Source: Pseudarthrobacter psychrotolerans
Lineage (GTDB): Bacteria > Actinomycetota > Actinomycetes > Actinomycetales > Micrococcaceae
Direction of reading: 5' to 3'
Assembly: GCF_009911795.1 (NCBI RefSeq)
Contig: NZ_CP047898.1
Span: 1,736,001-1,800,000 of the forward strand
Length of the DNA: 64,000 nucleotides
The position numbers were made by a program, and so were the translations under genes. Numbering within the stretch: position 1 is the stretch's first letter; each line of letters begins with the position of its first letter. The notes below the pieces were generated by a model. It saw only the letters and a list, made by a program, of their open reading frames with translations. It did not search any database and was not told the origin of the DNA. This document shows positions 8,019-18,337 of this stretch, piece after piece.

Positions 8019-9302
8019 TTAGCGGACCGGGTAATCGCGCTCCGGTTCGCCGATGTACAGCTGGCGCGGGCGGCCGATCTTGGTGTTCGGGTCGCTGATC
8101 ATTTCACGCCACTGGGCGATCCAGCCCGGCAGGCGGCCGATCGCGAACAGCACGGTGAACATCTTCTCCGGGAAGCCCATGGCCTTGTAGATCAGGCCGG
8201 TGTAGAAGTCCACGTTCGGGTACAGCTTGCGCTGGATGAAGTAGTCATCGTTCAGCGCCTTCTCTTCGAGGCGCATGGCGATCTCGAGCAGTTCGTCGTT
8301 GCCGCCGAGCTTGGTGAGGATTTCGTGGGCCGTGGCCTTGACGATCTTGGCGCGCGGATCGTAGTTCTTGTAGACGCGGTGTCCGAAGCCCATAAGGCGG
8401 ACGCCGTCTTCTTTGTTCTTGACCTTCTCCATGTAGTCCTCGGGCTTGGTGCCGTCGGCCTGGATCTGGCGGAGCATCTTCAGCACTGCCTCGTTGGCGC
8501 CGCCGTGGGCGGGACCGAAGAGGGCGTTGATGCCGGCTGACACCGATGCGAAGAGGTTGGCGTTGGAGGAGCCCACCAGCCGCACGGTGGAGGTGGAACA
8601 GTTCTGCTCGTGGTCCGCGTGCAGGATCAGTAGGAGATCCAGTGCCTTGGCGATGACCGGGTCAACCTCATACTGCTCGGCGGGAAGGCCGAAGCTCAGG
8701 CGCAGGAAGTTCTCCACGAGGTTGTGGGAGTTGTCCGGGTACAGCATGGGCTGGCCGATGCTCTTCTTCAGGGCGTAGGCAGCGATGACCGGCATCTTGG
8801 CCAGCAACCGGTATGTGGAGACCTCGACCTGCTCGGCGTTGAAGGGGTCCAGCGAGTCCTGGTAGAACGTGGACAGCGCCGACACAGCCGAGGACAGCAC
8901 GGGCATCGGGTGGGCGTCACGCGGGAAACCGCTGAAGAAACCCTTGAGCTCCTCGTGCAGCAGGGTGTGGTGACGGATGCGCTGGTCGAAGGCTTCCAGC
9001 TCGGTGGGGCTCGGCAGGTTGCCGTAGATCAGCAGGTAGGAAACCTCGAGGAAGCTGGAGTGCTGCGCCAGCTGCTCGATGGGGTACCCGCGGTAACGCA
9101 GGATGCCCGCGTCGCCGTCGATGTAGGTAATTGCGGACGTGGTTGCTGCGGTGTTCATGAAGCCGGGGTCAAAGGTGACTGCGCCCGTCTGCTTGAGCAG
9201 CTTGGAAACGTCGTAGCCTTCGTTTCCTTCAACAACCTGGATGCGCGGGAGCTTGAGCTCGCCTCCTGCATGGTGCAGGGTTGCGCTGTTGGTCTCAGTC
9301 AT
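8019..9302 (-). CDS. gltA: citrate synthase
   Basis: Condenses acetyl-CoA and oxaloacetate at the entry of the TCA cycle. 427 residues from the ATG at 9302, which has AGGGGA seven bases upstream; a longer open frame to 9371 lacks such a site. Active-site blocks of type-II citrate synthase are present: LHADHEQNCSTSTVRLVGS, GPAHGGANEAVL (His) and MGFGHRVYKNYDPRA (His, Arg). Single-gene unit, ended by the hairpin at 7957-7999. Confidence 0.97.
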   Translation of the reverse strand: MTETNSATLHHAGGELKLPRIQVVEGNEGYDVSKLLKQTGAVTFDPGFMNTAATTSAITYIDGDAGILRYRGYPIEQLAQHSSFLEVSYLLIYGNLPSPTELEAFDQRIRHHTLLHEELKGFFSGFPRDAHPMPVLSSAVSALSTFYQDSLDPFNAEQVEVSTYRLLAKMPVIAAYALKKSIGQPMLYPDNSHNLVENFLRLSFGLPAEQYEVDPVIAKALDLLLILHADHEQNCSTSTVRLVGSSNANLFASVSAGINALFGPAHGGANEAVLKMLRQIQADGTKPEDYMEKVKNKEDGVRLMGFGHRVYKNYDPRAKIVKATAHEILTKLGGNDELLEIAMRLEEKALNDDYFIQRKLYPNVDFYTGLIYKAMGFPEKMFTVLFAIGRLPGWIAQWREMISDPNTKIGRPRQLYIGEPERDYPVR

Positions 9303-9531
9303 GGAGTCCCCTTCATGAGGCGCGTGGGCCTCTGTCGAAAGCTTGATCCAACATCCGGTGAGCCGTGGCACTGACCCTGTTCATCCAGGAATCCAACACC
9401 CGGGCTGCCTTCTTGTAGAAAGCCACCATTGATAGTCACTTAAAAAGTACCGCCCGATTGCGGGTGTCACTAATCGGAGGCGTGGGAAACCCCCGTAAAA
9501 TGACGTCTTTGTGGTGCGAGTCACATGATTG

Positions 9532-10680
9532 TTACGGCGTCGTGGCCAGCCTGGCCACTGCGGCGTCAATCCGTTCATCCGTGCCCGTCAAGGCGACACG
9601 CACAAACCCGTTGCCGGCCTCGCCGTAAAAGACGCCCGGCCCCACCACGATGCCCCGCTCGGCCAGCCGCGCCACGGTGTCCCAGGTGCTCTCTCCGGCG
9701 GTGGACCAAAGGTACAGTCCGGCGTCGGAATCCTTGATCTCCAGCCCGAAGCCCTGCAGTGCCGGCATGAGGCGCTCCCGGCGTCCGCGGTACAGGTCCT
9801 TCTGGGCCTGGACGTGGGTGTCATCGCCCAGCGCGACCCGCATTGCTTCCTGCACCGGGTAGGGGACGATCATGCCTGCATGCTTGCGGCTGTTGACGAG
9901 GTTGGCCATGATGGCCGGGTCACCGGCGACAAACGCTGCGCGGTAACCTGCCACGTTGGACTGCTTGCTCAGCGAGTACACGGCCAGGAGGCCGTCGTGG
10001 GACCCGCCGGAAACGCGAGGATCCAGGATGCTGGGTACGGGCTCGCCGCCGCGCTGTGCGTCCCAGGCGCCCCACCCGAGTTCGGCGTAGCACTCGTCCG
10101 ACGCGACCACGGCGCCCAGTTCGCGAGCCTGCGCCACAATCGCCCTGAGGGACTCAATATCCCTGACACTTCCGGTGGGGTTGCCCGGGGAGTTCACCCA
10201 GATCAGCCGCACGCGGGAGCGGGTGGCTTCGTCCAGCTCGTCGAGGTTGTCGGTAGCTACAGACGTGACGCCGGCGAAAGTAGCCCCGATGTCATAGGTG
10301 GGGTAGGCAACCTGGGGACGGACGACGACGTCGCCCGGCTTCAGCCCGAGCAGGAGCGGCAGCCACGCCACCAGTTCCTTGGAGCCCACGGTGGGCATAA
10401 CGTTCTTAGGGTCCAGGCCGGGAACGCCGCGGCGGCGCTCAAACCACGCCGCAATGGCTTCCCGCAAGGGAACGGTGCCGTGGACCGTGGGGTATCCCGG
10501 GGCGTCCGCGGCGGCCTTGAGGGCATCCTGGATCAGTGCGGGAGTGGGGTCCACCGGCGTGCCGATCGACAGGTTCACGGCCCCGCCGTGGTGCTCAGAG
10601 GCTTTGGCCAGGTACGGAGCCATGGCCTCCCAGGGGTAGTCGGGCAGGCTCAGGCCAAAGCTGTTCACGGCTGCGGTCAA
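9532..10680 (-). CDS. dapC: N-succinyldiaminopimelate aminotransferase
   Basis: Class I/II PLP aminotransferase making N-succinyl-LL-diaminopimelate, the step between DapD and DapE. 382 residues. The fold-type I landmarks are there: NLSIGTPVDPTP near the start, PTVGSKELVAWLP, VNSPGNPTGS, SDECYAELGW and the PLP lysine in YSLSKQSNVAGYRAAF. It follows fdxA by 13 bases in one operon, a conserved actinobacterial pair. Confidence 0.94.
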   Translation of the reverse strand: MTAAVNSFGLSLPDYPWEAMAPYLAKASEHHGGAVNLSIGTPVDPTPALIQDALKAAADAPGYPTVHGTVPLREAIAAWFERRRGVPGLDPKNVMPTVGSKELVAWLPLLLGLKPGDVVVRPQVAYPTYDIGATFAGVTSVATDNLDELDEATRSRVRLIWVNSPGNPTGSVRDIESLRAIVAQARELGAVVASDECYAELGWGAWDAQRGGEPVPSILDPRVSGGSHDGLLAVYSLSKQSNVAGYRAAFVAGDPAIMANLVNSRKHAGMIVPYPVQEAMRVALGDDTHVQAQKDLYRGRRERLMPALQGFGLEIKDSDAGLYLWSTAGESTWDTVARLAERGIVVGPGVFYGEAGNGFVRVALTGTDERIDAAVARLATTP

Positions 10681-10693
10681 CGCGGTGCCCGGC

Positions 10694-11020
10694 TCAGTGG
10701 TCTTGGTTCTGCAGCGGCAGGGCGGCGATCATCGGGTGGTCCTTGCCCGTGTTGCCCACCTTGGCGGCGCCACCGGGCGAGCCCAGGTCATCGAAGAATT
10801 CGACGTTGGCCTTGTAGTAGTCCGCCCACTCTTCAGGGGTGTCATCCTCGTAATAGATGGCCTCCACCGGGCAAACCGGCTCACAGGCACCACAGTCGAC
10901 ACACTCATCGGGGTGGATGTACAAGGAACGCTCACCCTCATAGATGCAGTCAACGGGGCACTCCTCGATACATGCCTTGTCCTTGACATCTACACACGGC
11001 TGCGCGATTACGTACGTCAC
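10694..11020 (-). CDS. fdxA: seven-iron ferredoxin
   Basis: Small electron carrier, 108 residues. The first cluster motif CVDVKDKACIEECPVDC (3Fe-4S type) and the second CVDCGACEPVCP (4Fe-4S) are intact, followed by an acidic C-terminal tail. The start is placed at GTG 11020 (VTYVIAQPCVDV), as family members begin there and GAGAGGCAAGGG precedes it; the open frame runs 14 codons further upstream. Precedes dapC. Confidence 0.93.
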   Translation of the reverse strand: MTYVIAQPCVDVKDKACIEECPVDCIYEGERSLYIHPDECVDCGACEPVCPVEAIYYEDDTPEEWADYYKANVEFFDDLGSPGGAAKVGNTGKDHPMIAALPLQNQDH

Positions 11021-11142
11021 GTCCCTTGCCTCTCCACGATATTTCCCGGCAATGGCCGGCACTTGAATCCGGCACCGGCCGGACTATTGACTTCTGAGCC
11101 TATTATCTCCCAGCCCATCCACGCGAACCTAGCCGGCCGCCT

Positions 11143-11148
11143 TAGTAT
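11143..11148 (+). promoter_or_regulatory. -10 box of a leaderless promoter
   Basis: TAGTAT, six bases (GAACTG) before the GTG at 11155. Confidence 0.5.
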
Positions 11149-11154
11149 GAACTG

Positions 11155-11400
11155 GTGAGTCCCGCCCAGCCTACGCCCCGAGAATTTCTGGCCAGCGCCA
11201 CGCCCGGAACACGGGTTGTAGTCCGTTACCGGATCGACGGCGGCCTGACCGACGCCCTGGGGCACCTGGTGGCCACTGACGACGGCGGCTGCACAGTCCG
11301 CACGCGGAAGGCCGACGTCGTGATCCCCCTGGACCTCGTGGTGGCTGCCAAGGAAGTGCCGCCGGCGCCCGAGCGCCGCCCAGCCCGCGTCCGCAACTGA
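11155..11400 (+). CDS. small SH3-like domain protein
   Basis: 81 residues, GTG start, apparently leaderless. The sequence pattern GTRVVVRYRIDGGLTDALGH, then VIPLDLVVAAKEVPP, is that of the SH3-like N-terminal domain of the mycobacterial Rv0428c acetyltransferase type, here standing alone without the acetyltransferase part. Function unknown. Divergent from fdxA. Confidence 0.8.
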   Translation: MSPAQPTPREFLASATPGTRVVVRYRIDGGLTDALGHLVATDDGGCTVRTRKADVVIPLDLVVAAKEVPPAPERRPARVRN

Positions 11401-11422
11401 CACTCCCCTGACACAAAAGAAA

Positions 11423-11463
11423 CTGCCGGCACGACGGCGGGTTCCCGCCTGCCGTACCGGCAG
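11423..11463. terminator. hairpin terminator between convergent genes
   Basis: CTGCCGGCACGACGGCGGG / CCCGCCTGCCGTACCGGCAG pair with small mismatches; lies between the 11155 gene and the typA stop. Confidence 0.65.
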
Positions 11464-11486
11464 CTTCAGTGACGTGCTATTTAGGA

Positions 11487-13415
11487 CTAGGCCTTGGCGC
11501 GTGCCCGTGTGGACTTGGCGCGTTCGCTGGCGTCCAGGATGAGCTTCCGGATACGGATGGACTCCGGGGTCACCTCAACGCACTCGTCTTCGCGGGCGAA
11601 TTCCAAGGATTCTTCCAGAGTCAGGTTGCGCGGCGGCGTCATGTTCTCGAAGGTGTCCGAGGACGCTGCACGCATGTTGGTGAGCTGCTTTTCCCTAGTG
11701 ATGTTCACGTCCATGTCATCGGCGCGTGAGTTCTCGCCAACGATCATGCCTTCGTAGACCTCGGAGGTGGGCTGCACGAAGAATGACATGCGTTCCTGGA
11801 GCTTGATCATCGCGAACGGGGTGACCACGCCAGAGCGGTCAGCCACGATCGAACCGTTGGTGCGGTACTCGATGGGGCCGGCCCACGGCTCGTAGCCCTC
11901 GGCGATGGAGGAAGCAATGCCGGCACCGCGGGTGTCGGTGAGGAACTTGGTGCGGAAGCCGATCAGGCCACGGGCCGGAACGATGAACTCCATGCGGCAC
12001 CAGCCGGTGCCGTGGTTGGCCATGTTGGTCATGCGGCCCTTGCGGGCTGCCATCAGCTGGGTGACGGCACCGAGGTACTCTTCCGGGACGTCGATGGTCA
12101 TGTGTTCCATCGGCTCGTGGATCTTGCCGTCGACGGTCTTGGTGACAACCTGCGGCTTGCCGACAGTCAGTTCGAAGCCTTCACGTCGCATCTGCTCAAC
12201 CAGGATGGCCAGCGCCAGCTCGCCACGGCCCTGGACTTCCCAGGCGTCGGGACGCTCGGTGGGGAGAACCTTGATGGAGACGTTACCGATCAGTTCCTTG
12301 TCCAGGCGGTCCTTGACCTGGCGGGCCGTGACCTTGGCGCCCTTGACCCGGCCGGCCAGCGGCGAGGTGTTGATACCGATGGTCATGGAGATGGCGGGAT
12401 CGTCCACGGTGATCAGCGGCAGCGGCTGCGGGTTGTCGACATCGGTCAGGGTCTCACCAATGGTGATTTCCTCGATACCGGCAACGGCGACGATTTCGCC
12501 CGGACCTGCAGACTCGGTGGGAACACGGTCCAGTGCCTTGGTGGCCAGCAGTTCGGTGATCTTGACGTTCTTGAGCTCTCCGTTGGCGCGGGCCCAGGCA
12601 ACGGTCTGGCCCTTGCGCAGGGTGCCGTTGTAGATGCGCAGCAACGCGAGGCGGCCCAGGAACGGGGAGGCGTCCAGGTTGGTCACGTGTGCCTGGAGGA
12701 CACCGTTCGGGTTGTACGTCGGGGCCGGGATGTGCTCGATGATGGTCTTGAACAGCGGCTCAAGGTCTTCGTTGTCCGGAGCGGAGCCGTCGGCGGGCTG
12801 GTCCAGGGAGGCGCGGCCCACCCTCGCTGCTGCGTAGACAACCGGAACTTCAAGGATCTTGTCGAGGTCCAGGTCCGGAACTTCGTCGGCGAGGTCCGAG
12901 GCGAGGCCCAGGAGGAGGTCCATGGACTCGTGGACAACTTCCTCGATGCGGGCGTCGGGGCGGTCCGTCTTGTTGACGAGGAGAATGACCGGCAGGTGCG
13001 CGGCCAGGGCCTTGCGCAGCACGAAGCGGGTCTGGGGCAGCGGGCCCTCGGAAGCGTCAACGAGGAGTACAACGCCGTCCACCATGGACAGGCCGCGCTC
13101 TACTTCGCCGCCGAAGTCGGCGTGGCCGGGGGTGTCGATGACGTTGATGGTGATGGTTTCACCATTGGAGGACGGTCCGTTGTAGGCCACGGTGGTGTTC
13201 TTGGCCAGGATGGTGATGCCCTTTTCGCGCTCCAGGTCACCGGAGTCCATCACGCGGTCTTCGAGGTGGTTGTGTTCGGCAAAGGAGTTGGTCTGCTTGA
13301 GCATGGCGTCGACCAGAGTGGTCTTGCCGTGGTCAACGTGGGCCACGATCGCGACGTTGCGGAGGTCACTGCGTGATGCAGTGGCTACCGCGGTGTTGGT
13401 GGTGGTTTCAGACAT
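11487..13415 (-). CDS. typA: translational GTPase TypA/BipA
   Basis: Ribosome-binding GTPase linked to 50S assembly and stress growth. 642 residues. G1 AHVDHGKT (about 25-32), the switch II/G3 [11 protein letters not shown], and G4 NKTDRPDA are all present. The elongation-factor-like domains II, III and V and the TypA-specific C-terminal domain ([14 protein letters not shown]) follow. Usual length is 610-640. Single-gene unit. Confidence 0.96.
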   Translation of the reverse strand: MSETTTNTAVATASRSDLRNVAIVAHVDHGKTTLVDAMLKQTNSFAEHNHLEDRVMDSGDLEREKGITILAKNTTVAYNGPSSNGETITINVIDTPGHADFGGEVERGLSMVDGVVLLVDASEGPLPQTRFVLRKALAAHLPVILLVNKTDRPDARIEEVVHESMDLLLGLASDLADEVPDLDLDKILEVPVVYAAARVGRASLDQPADGSAPDNEDLEPLFKTIIEHIPAPTYNPNGVLQAHVTNLDASPFLGRLALLRIYNGTLRKGQTVAWARANGELKNVKITELLATKALDRVPTESAGPGEIVAVAGIEEITIGETLTDVDNPQPLPLITVDDPAISMTIGINTSPLAGRVKGAKVTARQVKDRLDKELIGNVSIKVLPTERPDAWEVQGRGELALAILVEQMRREGFELTVGKPQVVTKTVDGKIHEPMEHMTIDVPEEYLGAVTQLMAARKGRMTNMANHGTGWCRMEFIVPARGLIGFRTKFLTDTRGAGIASSIAEGYEPWAGPIEYRTNGSIVADRSGVVTPFAMIKLQERMSFFVQPTSEVYEGMIVGENSRADDMDVNITREKQLTNMRAASSDTFENMTPPRNLTLEESLEFAREDECVEVTPESIRIRKLILDASERAKSTRARAKA

Positions 13416-13685
13416 GCGTGATTGCTCGATTCAGTGGTGAAGTCAGCTGTTGTATCGCGACATTTCCAACCGGAACGCACGACGGATTAGCCCAATAACA
13501 CAGGGCTCCTTCCCTCATTCTAAACGCTGAGCCTATTGTTGGCCTAAAAATCTTGGACCGGCTCAGTCCGGCCGGTGGAGAATTCCGGCCCGCCACGGCC
13601 CAAAGAGTGACCAAGCTCACTGGATTTTTGTGACTTGATGCCCCATCATTGCTGTGATATGTACAGCAAGCCTGGAGAATCCCTG

Positions 13686-14540
13686 ATGCGAAAAGCCTCG
13701 GCGCTGACCCGCTTTGTCGCATCTGGAATCGCGGTAGCCGCGCTCCTGGGCGGCTGCGGACAGACCCCAACAGCCATACCGGATTCCGGCGTGCCGTCCC
13801 CGGTACAGGCGGCCGCGGCCGGCGCTTACCAGGCCGGCCGCGGGGATCCGATCGGTTTGCCTGCCGGCTCTGTGTACAGCAACCCGGCCAGTGGGCGTGA
13901 CGAGGTGGTGGTGCCGGACATGCGGCACACTGCCCTACTGATCGGCGATTCCCAGTCCGAACCTACTGATGGGTGGCCGCGGCTTGGCCTTGCCGCCGTT
14001 GGTTACAAGGTCCATTTCTGCGGGCTCGGCGGTACGGGATTCGTGGCGTCCAACGGCAAGACTGGCAACTACATCGACGCCTTGGAGCGCGGCGACTGGA
14101 AGTTGCCGTACGGGACGCCCGCCCTGATCGTCATCCAGGGCGGCGGCAACGACGCCGCCCGCGGCGCCACCGATGCCCAGATTGTGGCCAACGCCGACCG
14201 TTTGATCGGCGTACTGCGTGACCGATATCCAGGCGCCAGAATGGCCATGATCGGCACCCTGGCCCGAGGCGCCAACTACGGCGGCGGGCGCAGGACCCAG
14301 GTGGACGCGTTGCTGGGCACTGTGGCCGCCCGGTACGGCGTACCTTTTGTGGGCGTGGGCGACTGGCTGTCGAAATACAACCTCGCGAAGAACCTGGCAG
14401 ATGCCGTCCACATGGATGCCGCTGGCCGGAGGTCACTGGGCGGGCTGCTTGAAACCAGGCTCCGGCAGCTGGGCCTCGAAGGCCCGGCGCTGGACGGCAC
14501 GGTCCCGGCAACAGCTTCCGCACTCACTCCGGCGGACTGA
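13686..14540 (+). CDS. SGNH/GDSL-like hydrolase, secreted lipoprotein
   Basis: 284 residues from ATG 13686 (GGAGA upstream); the open frame begins earlier at 13635. The signal peptide ends in a lipobox (ALLGGC). The four SGNH blocks are visible: LIGDSQ (nucleophile Ser), the Gly in CGLGGTG, GGGNDAA (Asn), and DAVHMDAAGR (Asp-x-x-His) near the C-terminus. Predicted esterase/lipase-type hydrolase at the cell surface; substrate unknown. Followed by a hairpin. Confidence 0.88.
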   Translation: MRKASALTRFVASGIAVAALLGGCGQTPTAIPDSGVPSPVQAAAAGAYQAGRGDPIGLPAGSVYSNPASGRDEVVVPDMRHTALLIGDSQSEPTDGWPRLGLAAVGYKVHFCGLGGTGFVASNGKTGNYIDALERGDWKLPYGTPALIVIQGGGNDAARGATDAQIVANADRLIGVLRDRYPGARMAMIGTLARGANYGGGRRTQVDALLGTVAARYGVPFVGVGDWLSKYNLAKNLADAVHMDAAGRRSLGGLLETRLRQLGLEGPALDGTVPATASALTPAD

Positions 14541-14576
14541 ACACGTACCTATCCGACTGAACTGAATCTTAAAAGC

Positions 14577-14610
14577 GATGGAGCCGGTGCCCTGAGGCAC
14601 CGGCTCCATC
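14577..14610. terminator. hairpin terminator
   Basis: GATGGAGCCGGTGCC / GGCACCGGCTCCATC, 15-bp stem with a four-base loop, between the SGNH gene and the convergent peptide-transport operon. Confidence 0.85.
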
Positions 14611-14633
14611 TGTACTCGGATACTGCGGCCGGT

Positions 14634-16337
14634 TCAGGCCACTTCGGGCGGAAGCATCAGCTTCGCACCGGGAATGGCGTTGAGCAGTGCTTTCGTGTAC
14701 TCCTGCTGAGGGGACTCGAAGACATCGTCCGTGGAACCGGTCTCCACCAGCTTGCCCTTTTCCATCACACAGACGTGGTCGGCAATCTGCCGCACCACAG
14801 CCAGGTCATGGGTGATAAAGAGATAGGTCAGCCCGAGGTTGGCCTGCAGGTCCGCGAGCAGGTTGAGTACCTGCGCCTGGACCAGCACGTCCAGCGCGGA
14901 CACGGCCTCGTCGCAGATGATCACCTCGGGATCCAGCGCCAGGGCACGGGCAATGGCAACACGCTGCCGCTGCCCGCCGGAGAGCTCGTTCGGGTACCGC
15001 TGCATGGCGGACTGCGGCAGTGCTACCTGGTCCAGCAGTTCCCGGACCTTCTTCTCGCGGCTGGCCGCGTCACCAATCTTGTGGACGCGCAACGGCTCCT
15101 CGATGGTGCGGAAGATGTTGTACATCGGGTCCAACGAGCCGTACGGATCCTGGAAGATGGGCTGCACGCGCCGCCTGAACTTGAACAACTCCCGTGTGTC
15201 CAGGCCTGATGTGTCTACGCCGTCGAACAGGATCTTGCCATCGGTGGGCTTTTCCAGCTGCAGTACCATCTTGGCCACGGTGGATTTGCCGGAACCCGAC
15301 TCCCCCACAATCGCCGTCGTGGTGCCGCGCCGCACTTCGAAGCTCACCCCGTCCACCGCCGCGAAGTCGGTGGACCCAAAGCCCTGGCGGAGCTTGTAGA
15401 CCTTGCGCAGGTCCTGGATCTGCAGGACGTTATCCGCGGCAGTTGCCTCCGCAGCGGGAGCCAGCAGGTCTGACGCTTCGAGACCCTGCTCCTTGGCGAC
15501 CTGGATCCTTCGGCTAGCCAGTGACGGCGCAGATTCAACCAGCCGCTTGGTGTACGGGTGCTGCGGATTCTGGAGCAAAGCCAGCGAAGGTCCGGCCTCC
15601 ACCACCTGACCCCGGTACATCACCACAACCTTGTCCGCCCGTTCTGCGGCCAGCCCCAGGTCATGGGTGATCAGCAGGACTGCTGTACCCAGGTCTGTGG
15701 TCATGGTGTCCAGGTGATCCAGGATCTGCCGCTGGACCGTGACGTCCAGTGCCGACGTCGGCTCATCCGCGATCAGCAGGCGCGGCTGGCAGGACAACCC
15801 GATGGCAATGAGGGCACGCTGGCGCATACCGCCGGAAAATTCATGCGGGTACTGCTTGGCGCGCCGGTGGGCATCCGGCAGTCCCGCCTCGGACAGTACC
15901 TGGGCGACATCATCCGGGCCGCTGGGCCTGCCGTTGGCGCGGAGCGTCTCCTTGACCTGGTATCCGATCTTCCAGACCGGGTTCAGGTTGGACATGGGGT
16001 CTTGCGGGACCATACCGATCGTGTTGCCGCGCAATTCGATCATCCGCTGCTCCGTGGCGTGGGCGATGTCCTCGCCGTCGAGCAGTATCTGTCCGGCTGA
16101 AACGCGGCCGTTGTTGGGCAACAGGCCGATGGCAGCGAGTGCCGTCGTCGACTTGCCTGAGCCCGACTCACCCACGATTGCCACGGTTTCACCCGGCATG
16201 ATGGTCAGGTGCGCATTGCGGACTGCCTGGACTTCACCGCTGCCGGTGGTGAACGTGATGGCCAGATCGCGGATTTCCAGCAGTGGCTTCACTCCCACCA
16301 CCCCTGCCTCATCGATGTGGATTTCTGGAGTAGTCAT
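14634..16337 (-). CDS. peptide ABC transporter, fused double ATP-binding protein
   Basis: 567 residues combining DppD-like and DppF-like ATPases in one chain. Each half has its own Walker A (GESGSGKST), signature (FSGGMRQRALIAIG; LSGGQRQRVAIARA) and Walker B (LLIADEPTSALD; VIICDEAVSALD). An oligopeptide-transporter C-terminal extension (QHPYTKRLVES) sits between the halves. Start at ATG 16337 or, overlapping the permease stop, at 16352. Fusion of the two ATPases is common in actinobacteria. Energises the permeases at 16349-18212. Confidence 0.93.
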   Translation of the reverse strand: MTTPEIHIDEAGVVGVKPLLEIRDLAITFTTGSGEVQAVRNAHLTIMPGETVAIVGESGSGKSTTALAAIGLLPNNGRVSAGQILLDGEDIAHATEQRMIELRGNTIGMVPQDPMSNLNPVWKIGYQVKETLRANGRPSGPDDVAQVLSEAGLPDAHRRAKQYPHEFSGGMRQRALIAIGLSCQPRLLIADEPTSALDVTVQRQILDHLDTMTTDLGTAVLLITHDLGLAAERADKVVVMYRGQVVEAGPSLALLQNPQHPYTKRLVESAPSLASRRIQVAKEQGLEASDLLAPAAEATAADNVLQIQDLRKVYKLRQGFGSTDFAAVDGVSFEVRRGTTTAIVGESGSGKSTVAKMVLQLEKPTDGKILFDGVDTSGLDTRELFKFRRRVQPIFQDPYGSLDPMYNIFRTIEEPLRVHKIGDAASREKKVRELLDQVALPQSAMQRYPNELSGGQRQRVAIARALALDPEVIICDEAVSALDVLVQAQVLNLLADLQANLGLTYLFITHDLAVVRQIADHVCVMEKGKLVETGSTDDVFESPQQEYTKALLNAIPGAKLMLPPEVA

Positions 16338-16348
16338 CTCTTTCTCTC

Positions 16349-17293
16349 TCATCGCTGCCGGCTCTTGGGATCGAGAGCGTCGCGTACCGCGTCGCCCAGC
16401 ATAATAAAGCTCAACACGGTGATGGACAGCGCTGCCGCCGGAAAGAGCATGATTTCCGGCCTGGTTCGAATGGAAGCCTGCGCGCCGGCGATGTCATTAC
16501 CCCAGGACATGATGCTCTGCGGCAGGCCAATGCCCAGGAAGGACAAGGTGGCTTCCGCCACGATAAAGACGCCCAGCTCGAGGGTGGCAAGGACGATAAT
16601 CGGTGCCAGAGCGTTAGGCAGAACGTGGCGGACCAGGGCACCAAACTTTGAAACGCCCAGTGAACGGGCAGCCGTCACAAAGTCGGCATTGCGCACTTCA
16701 ATGACCGCACCGCGGGTGATGCGTGCCATCTGCGGCCAGGCCAGCAGCGCAATCACAAAGACGACGCTCCAAACGCTCTTGTTTTCGCGGAACAACGGCA
16801 ACTGGGTGATCACCAGTGCGCCGAGGACCAGCGGCAGGGCGAAGAAGATGTCGCCCAGGCGGGCAAGCACAGCATCGATCCAGCCGCCGTAGTAGCCCGC
16901 AAGAGCACCGACGGTCACACCAATAACCAGGACGCAGAGCACCGAAAGCACACCAACTGAAAGCGATGCCTGGGTTCCATGGACGACCCTGGAGTAGATG
17001 TCGCAGCCCTGGAACGTGAATCCGAAGGGATGCCCGGCCGTGGGGCCGCCTTCCGAGTTGGCCAGTTCGCAGCCGTCGTTCGGAGCGACGGAGGAGAAAA
17101 GCCCCGGGAACAGCGCCACCACAGCAAGTGCCACGATGAGCAATGCAGAAATAATGAACAGTGGACGACGGCGGAGCTTGCGCCAGCCGTCCGCCCACAG
17201 ACTCAGCGGTGCCTGGTCTGTCTTGACGGTGTCGGTTGCCAGCAACGGAGTTTCGTCGATGGGCGCCACAAAATGGCTGTTATTACTGGTCAT
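16349..17293 (-). CDS. peptide ABC transporter permease (DppC/OppC type)
   Basis: 314 residues from ATG 17293, preceded by GAGGATC; the open frame to 17365 lies inside the upstream permease. Cytoplasmic N-terminal tail, six predicted helices, and the permease EAA loop with ARSLGVSKFGALVRHVLPNA. It overlaps the DppB-type gene by 11 bases, so the two are coupled. Confidence 0.92.
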   Translation of the reverse strand: MTSNNSHFVAPIDETPLLATDTVKTDQAPLSLWADGWRKLRRRPLFIISALLIVALAVVALFPGLFSSVAPNDGCELANSEGGPTAGHPFGFTFQGCDIYSRVVHGTQASLSVGVLSVLCVLVIGVTVGALAGYYGGWIDAVLARLGDIFFALPLVLGALVITQLPLFRENKSVWSVVFVIALLAWPQMARITRGAVIEVRNADFVTAARSLGVSKFGALVRHVLPNALAPIIVLATLELGVFIVAEATLSFLGIGLPQSIMSWGNDIAGAQASIRTRPEIMLFPAAALSITVLSFIMLGDAVRDALDPKSRQR

Positions 17294-18212
17294 AACGGAT
17301 CCTCGGGTCAAGCCAGGCATAAAGGAGATCAACGAGCAGGTTGGCCACCACGAAGACCAGCACAAGAACGCTGACGATGGAGACGATGGTGGGGCCTTCG
17401 CTGCGCAGGACGGCCTGGTAGAGCTTGTTGCCGACGCCGGGGACGTTGAAGATGCCCTCGGTCACGATCGCACCGCCCATAAGGCCGCCGAGGTTGGCGC
17501 CAAGGTAGGTCACCACCGGAATCAACGAGTTACGCAGGATGTGTGCGATGACCACCCGAGGCCGCGACAGGCCTTTGGCGGTAGCAGTCCGCACGTAGTC
17601 GGCGTTCATGTTTTCGCTGACAGAGGCGCGCGTCAGGCGGAGAACATAGGCGAAGGACACCAGGCCCAGGACCACTGCCGGAAGCAGCAGGCTGCCCCAA
17701 TCAGCGTGGGCTCCGACCGTGGGTTTCGCCCACCCGAGTTGGACGCCAAAGACGAGTTGAAAAACGAAACCCAGAACAAACGTGGGGACCGCGATGACAA
17801 CCAGCGAAACTACCAGGATGGTGGAGTCAAACCAGCCGCCGCGGCGGAGGCCGGCGAAGACGCCGAAGGCTACGCCGAAGATTGCCTGGATGGCCAGTGC
17901 TTCAACGGCAAGCATTGCCGTAACCGGGAAGACCCGCGCCAAGCTTGCCGCGATGGGCTGGCCGGTGAAGTCATTGCCGAGGTTGAACGTGAAGAGGTTC
18001 TGCAGGAAGAGCCCGTACTGGACCCAGAAGGGTTGGTCCAGGTGGTACTGGCTGCGCAGGGTGTCGATGACTGCCTGCGGGGGCTGGCGGTCTCCGAAGA
18101 GTGCCGCAATGGGATCGCCGGGAAGGGCGAAGACCATGTAATAAACCAAAAGCGTGGTGCCGATGAAGACGGGGATCACCTGGAGGAGTCGTCGCAGAAT
18201 AAAGCGGACCAC
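17283..18212 (-). CDS. peptide ABC transporter permease (DppB/OppB type)
   Basis: 309 residues, six predicted helices. The typical DppB beginning is seen (FILRRLLQVIPVFIGTTLLV and ALPGDPI), as is the EAA-loop region (TATAKGLSRPRVVIAHILRN). Pairs with the DppC-type permease to form the channel. Confidence 0.93.
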   Translation of the reverse strand: MVRFILRRLLQVIPVFIGTTLLVYYMVFALPGDPIAALFGDRQPPQAVIDTLRSQYHLDQPFWVQYGLFLQNLFTFNLGNDFTGQPIAASLARVFPVTAMLAVEALAIQAIFGVAFGVFAGLRRGGWFDSTILVVSLVVIAVPTFVLGFVFQLVFGVQLGWAKPTVGAHADWGSLLLPAVVLGLVSFAYVLRLTRASVSENMNADYVRTATAKGLSRPRVVIAHILRNSLIPVVTYLGANLGGLMGGAIVTEGIFNVPGVGNKLYQAVLRSEGPTIVSIVSVLVLVFVVANLLVDLLYAWLDPRIRYDQ

Positions 18213-18337
18213 CGGATCACCAGCCTTCTGGATGCGAAGAGAGGTGTTTCATTTGTGCCTTCCTGCCGTGCAGGACAATGGGGGCCCGGCTTTGTGCCGG
18301 ACCCCCATTCGCCTGGCGGCAAGTTAGATCCTGGAGA

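Noticed and set aside
12012..13376. 454-codon frame antisense to typA
   Set aside because: Mirror of a strongly biased gene; implausible composition.
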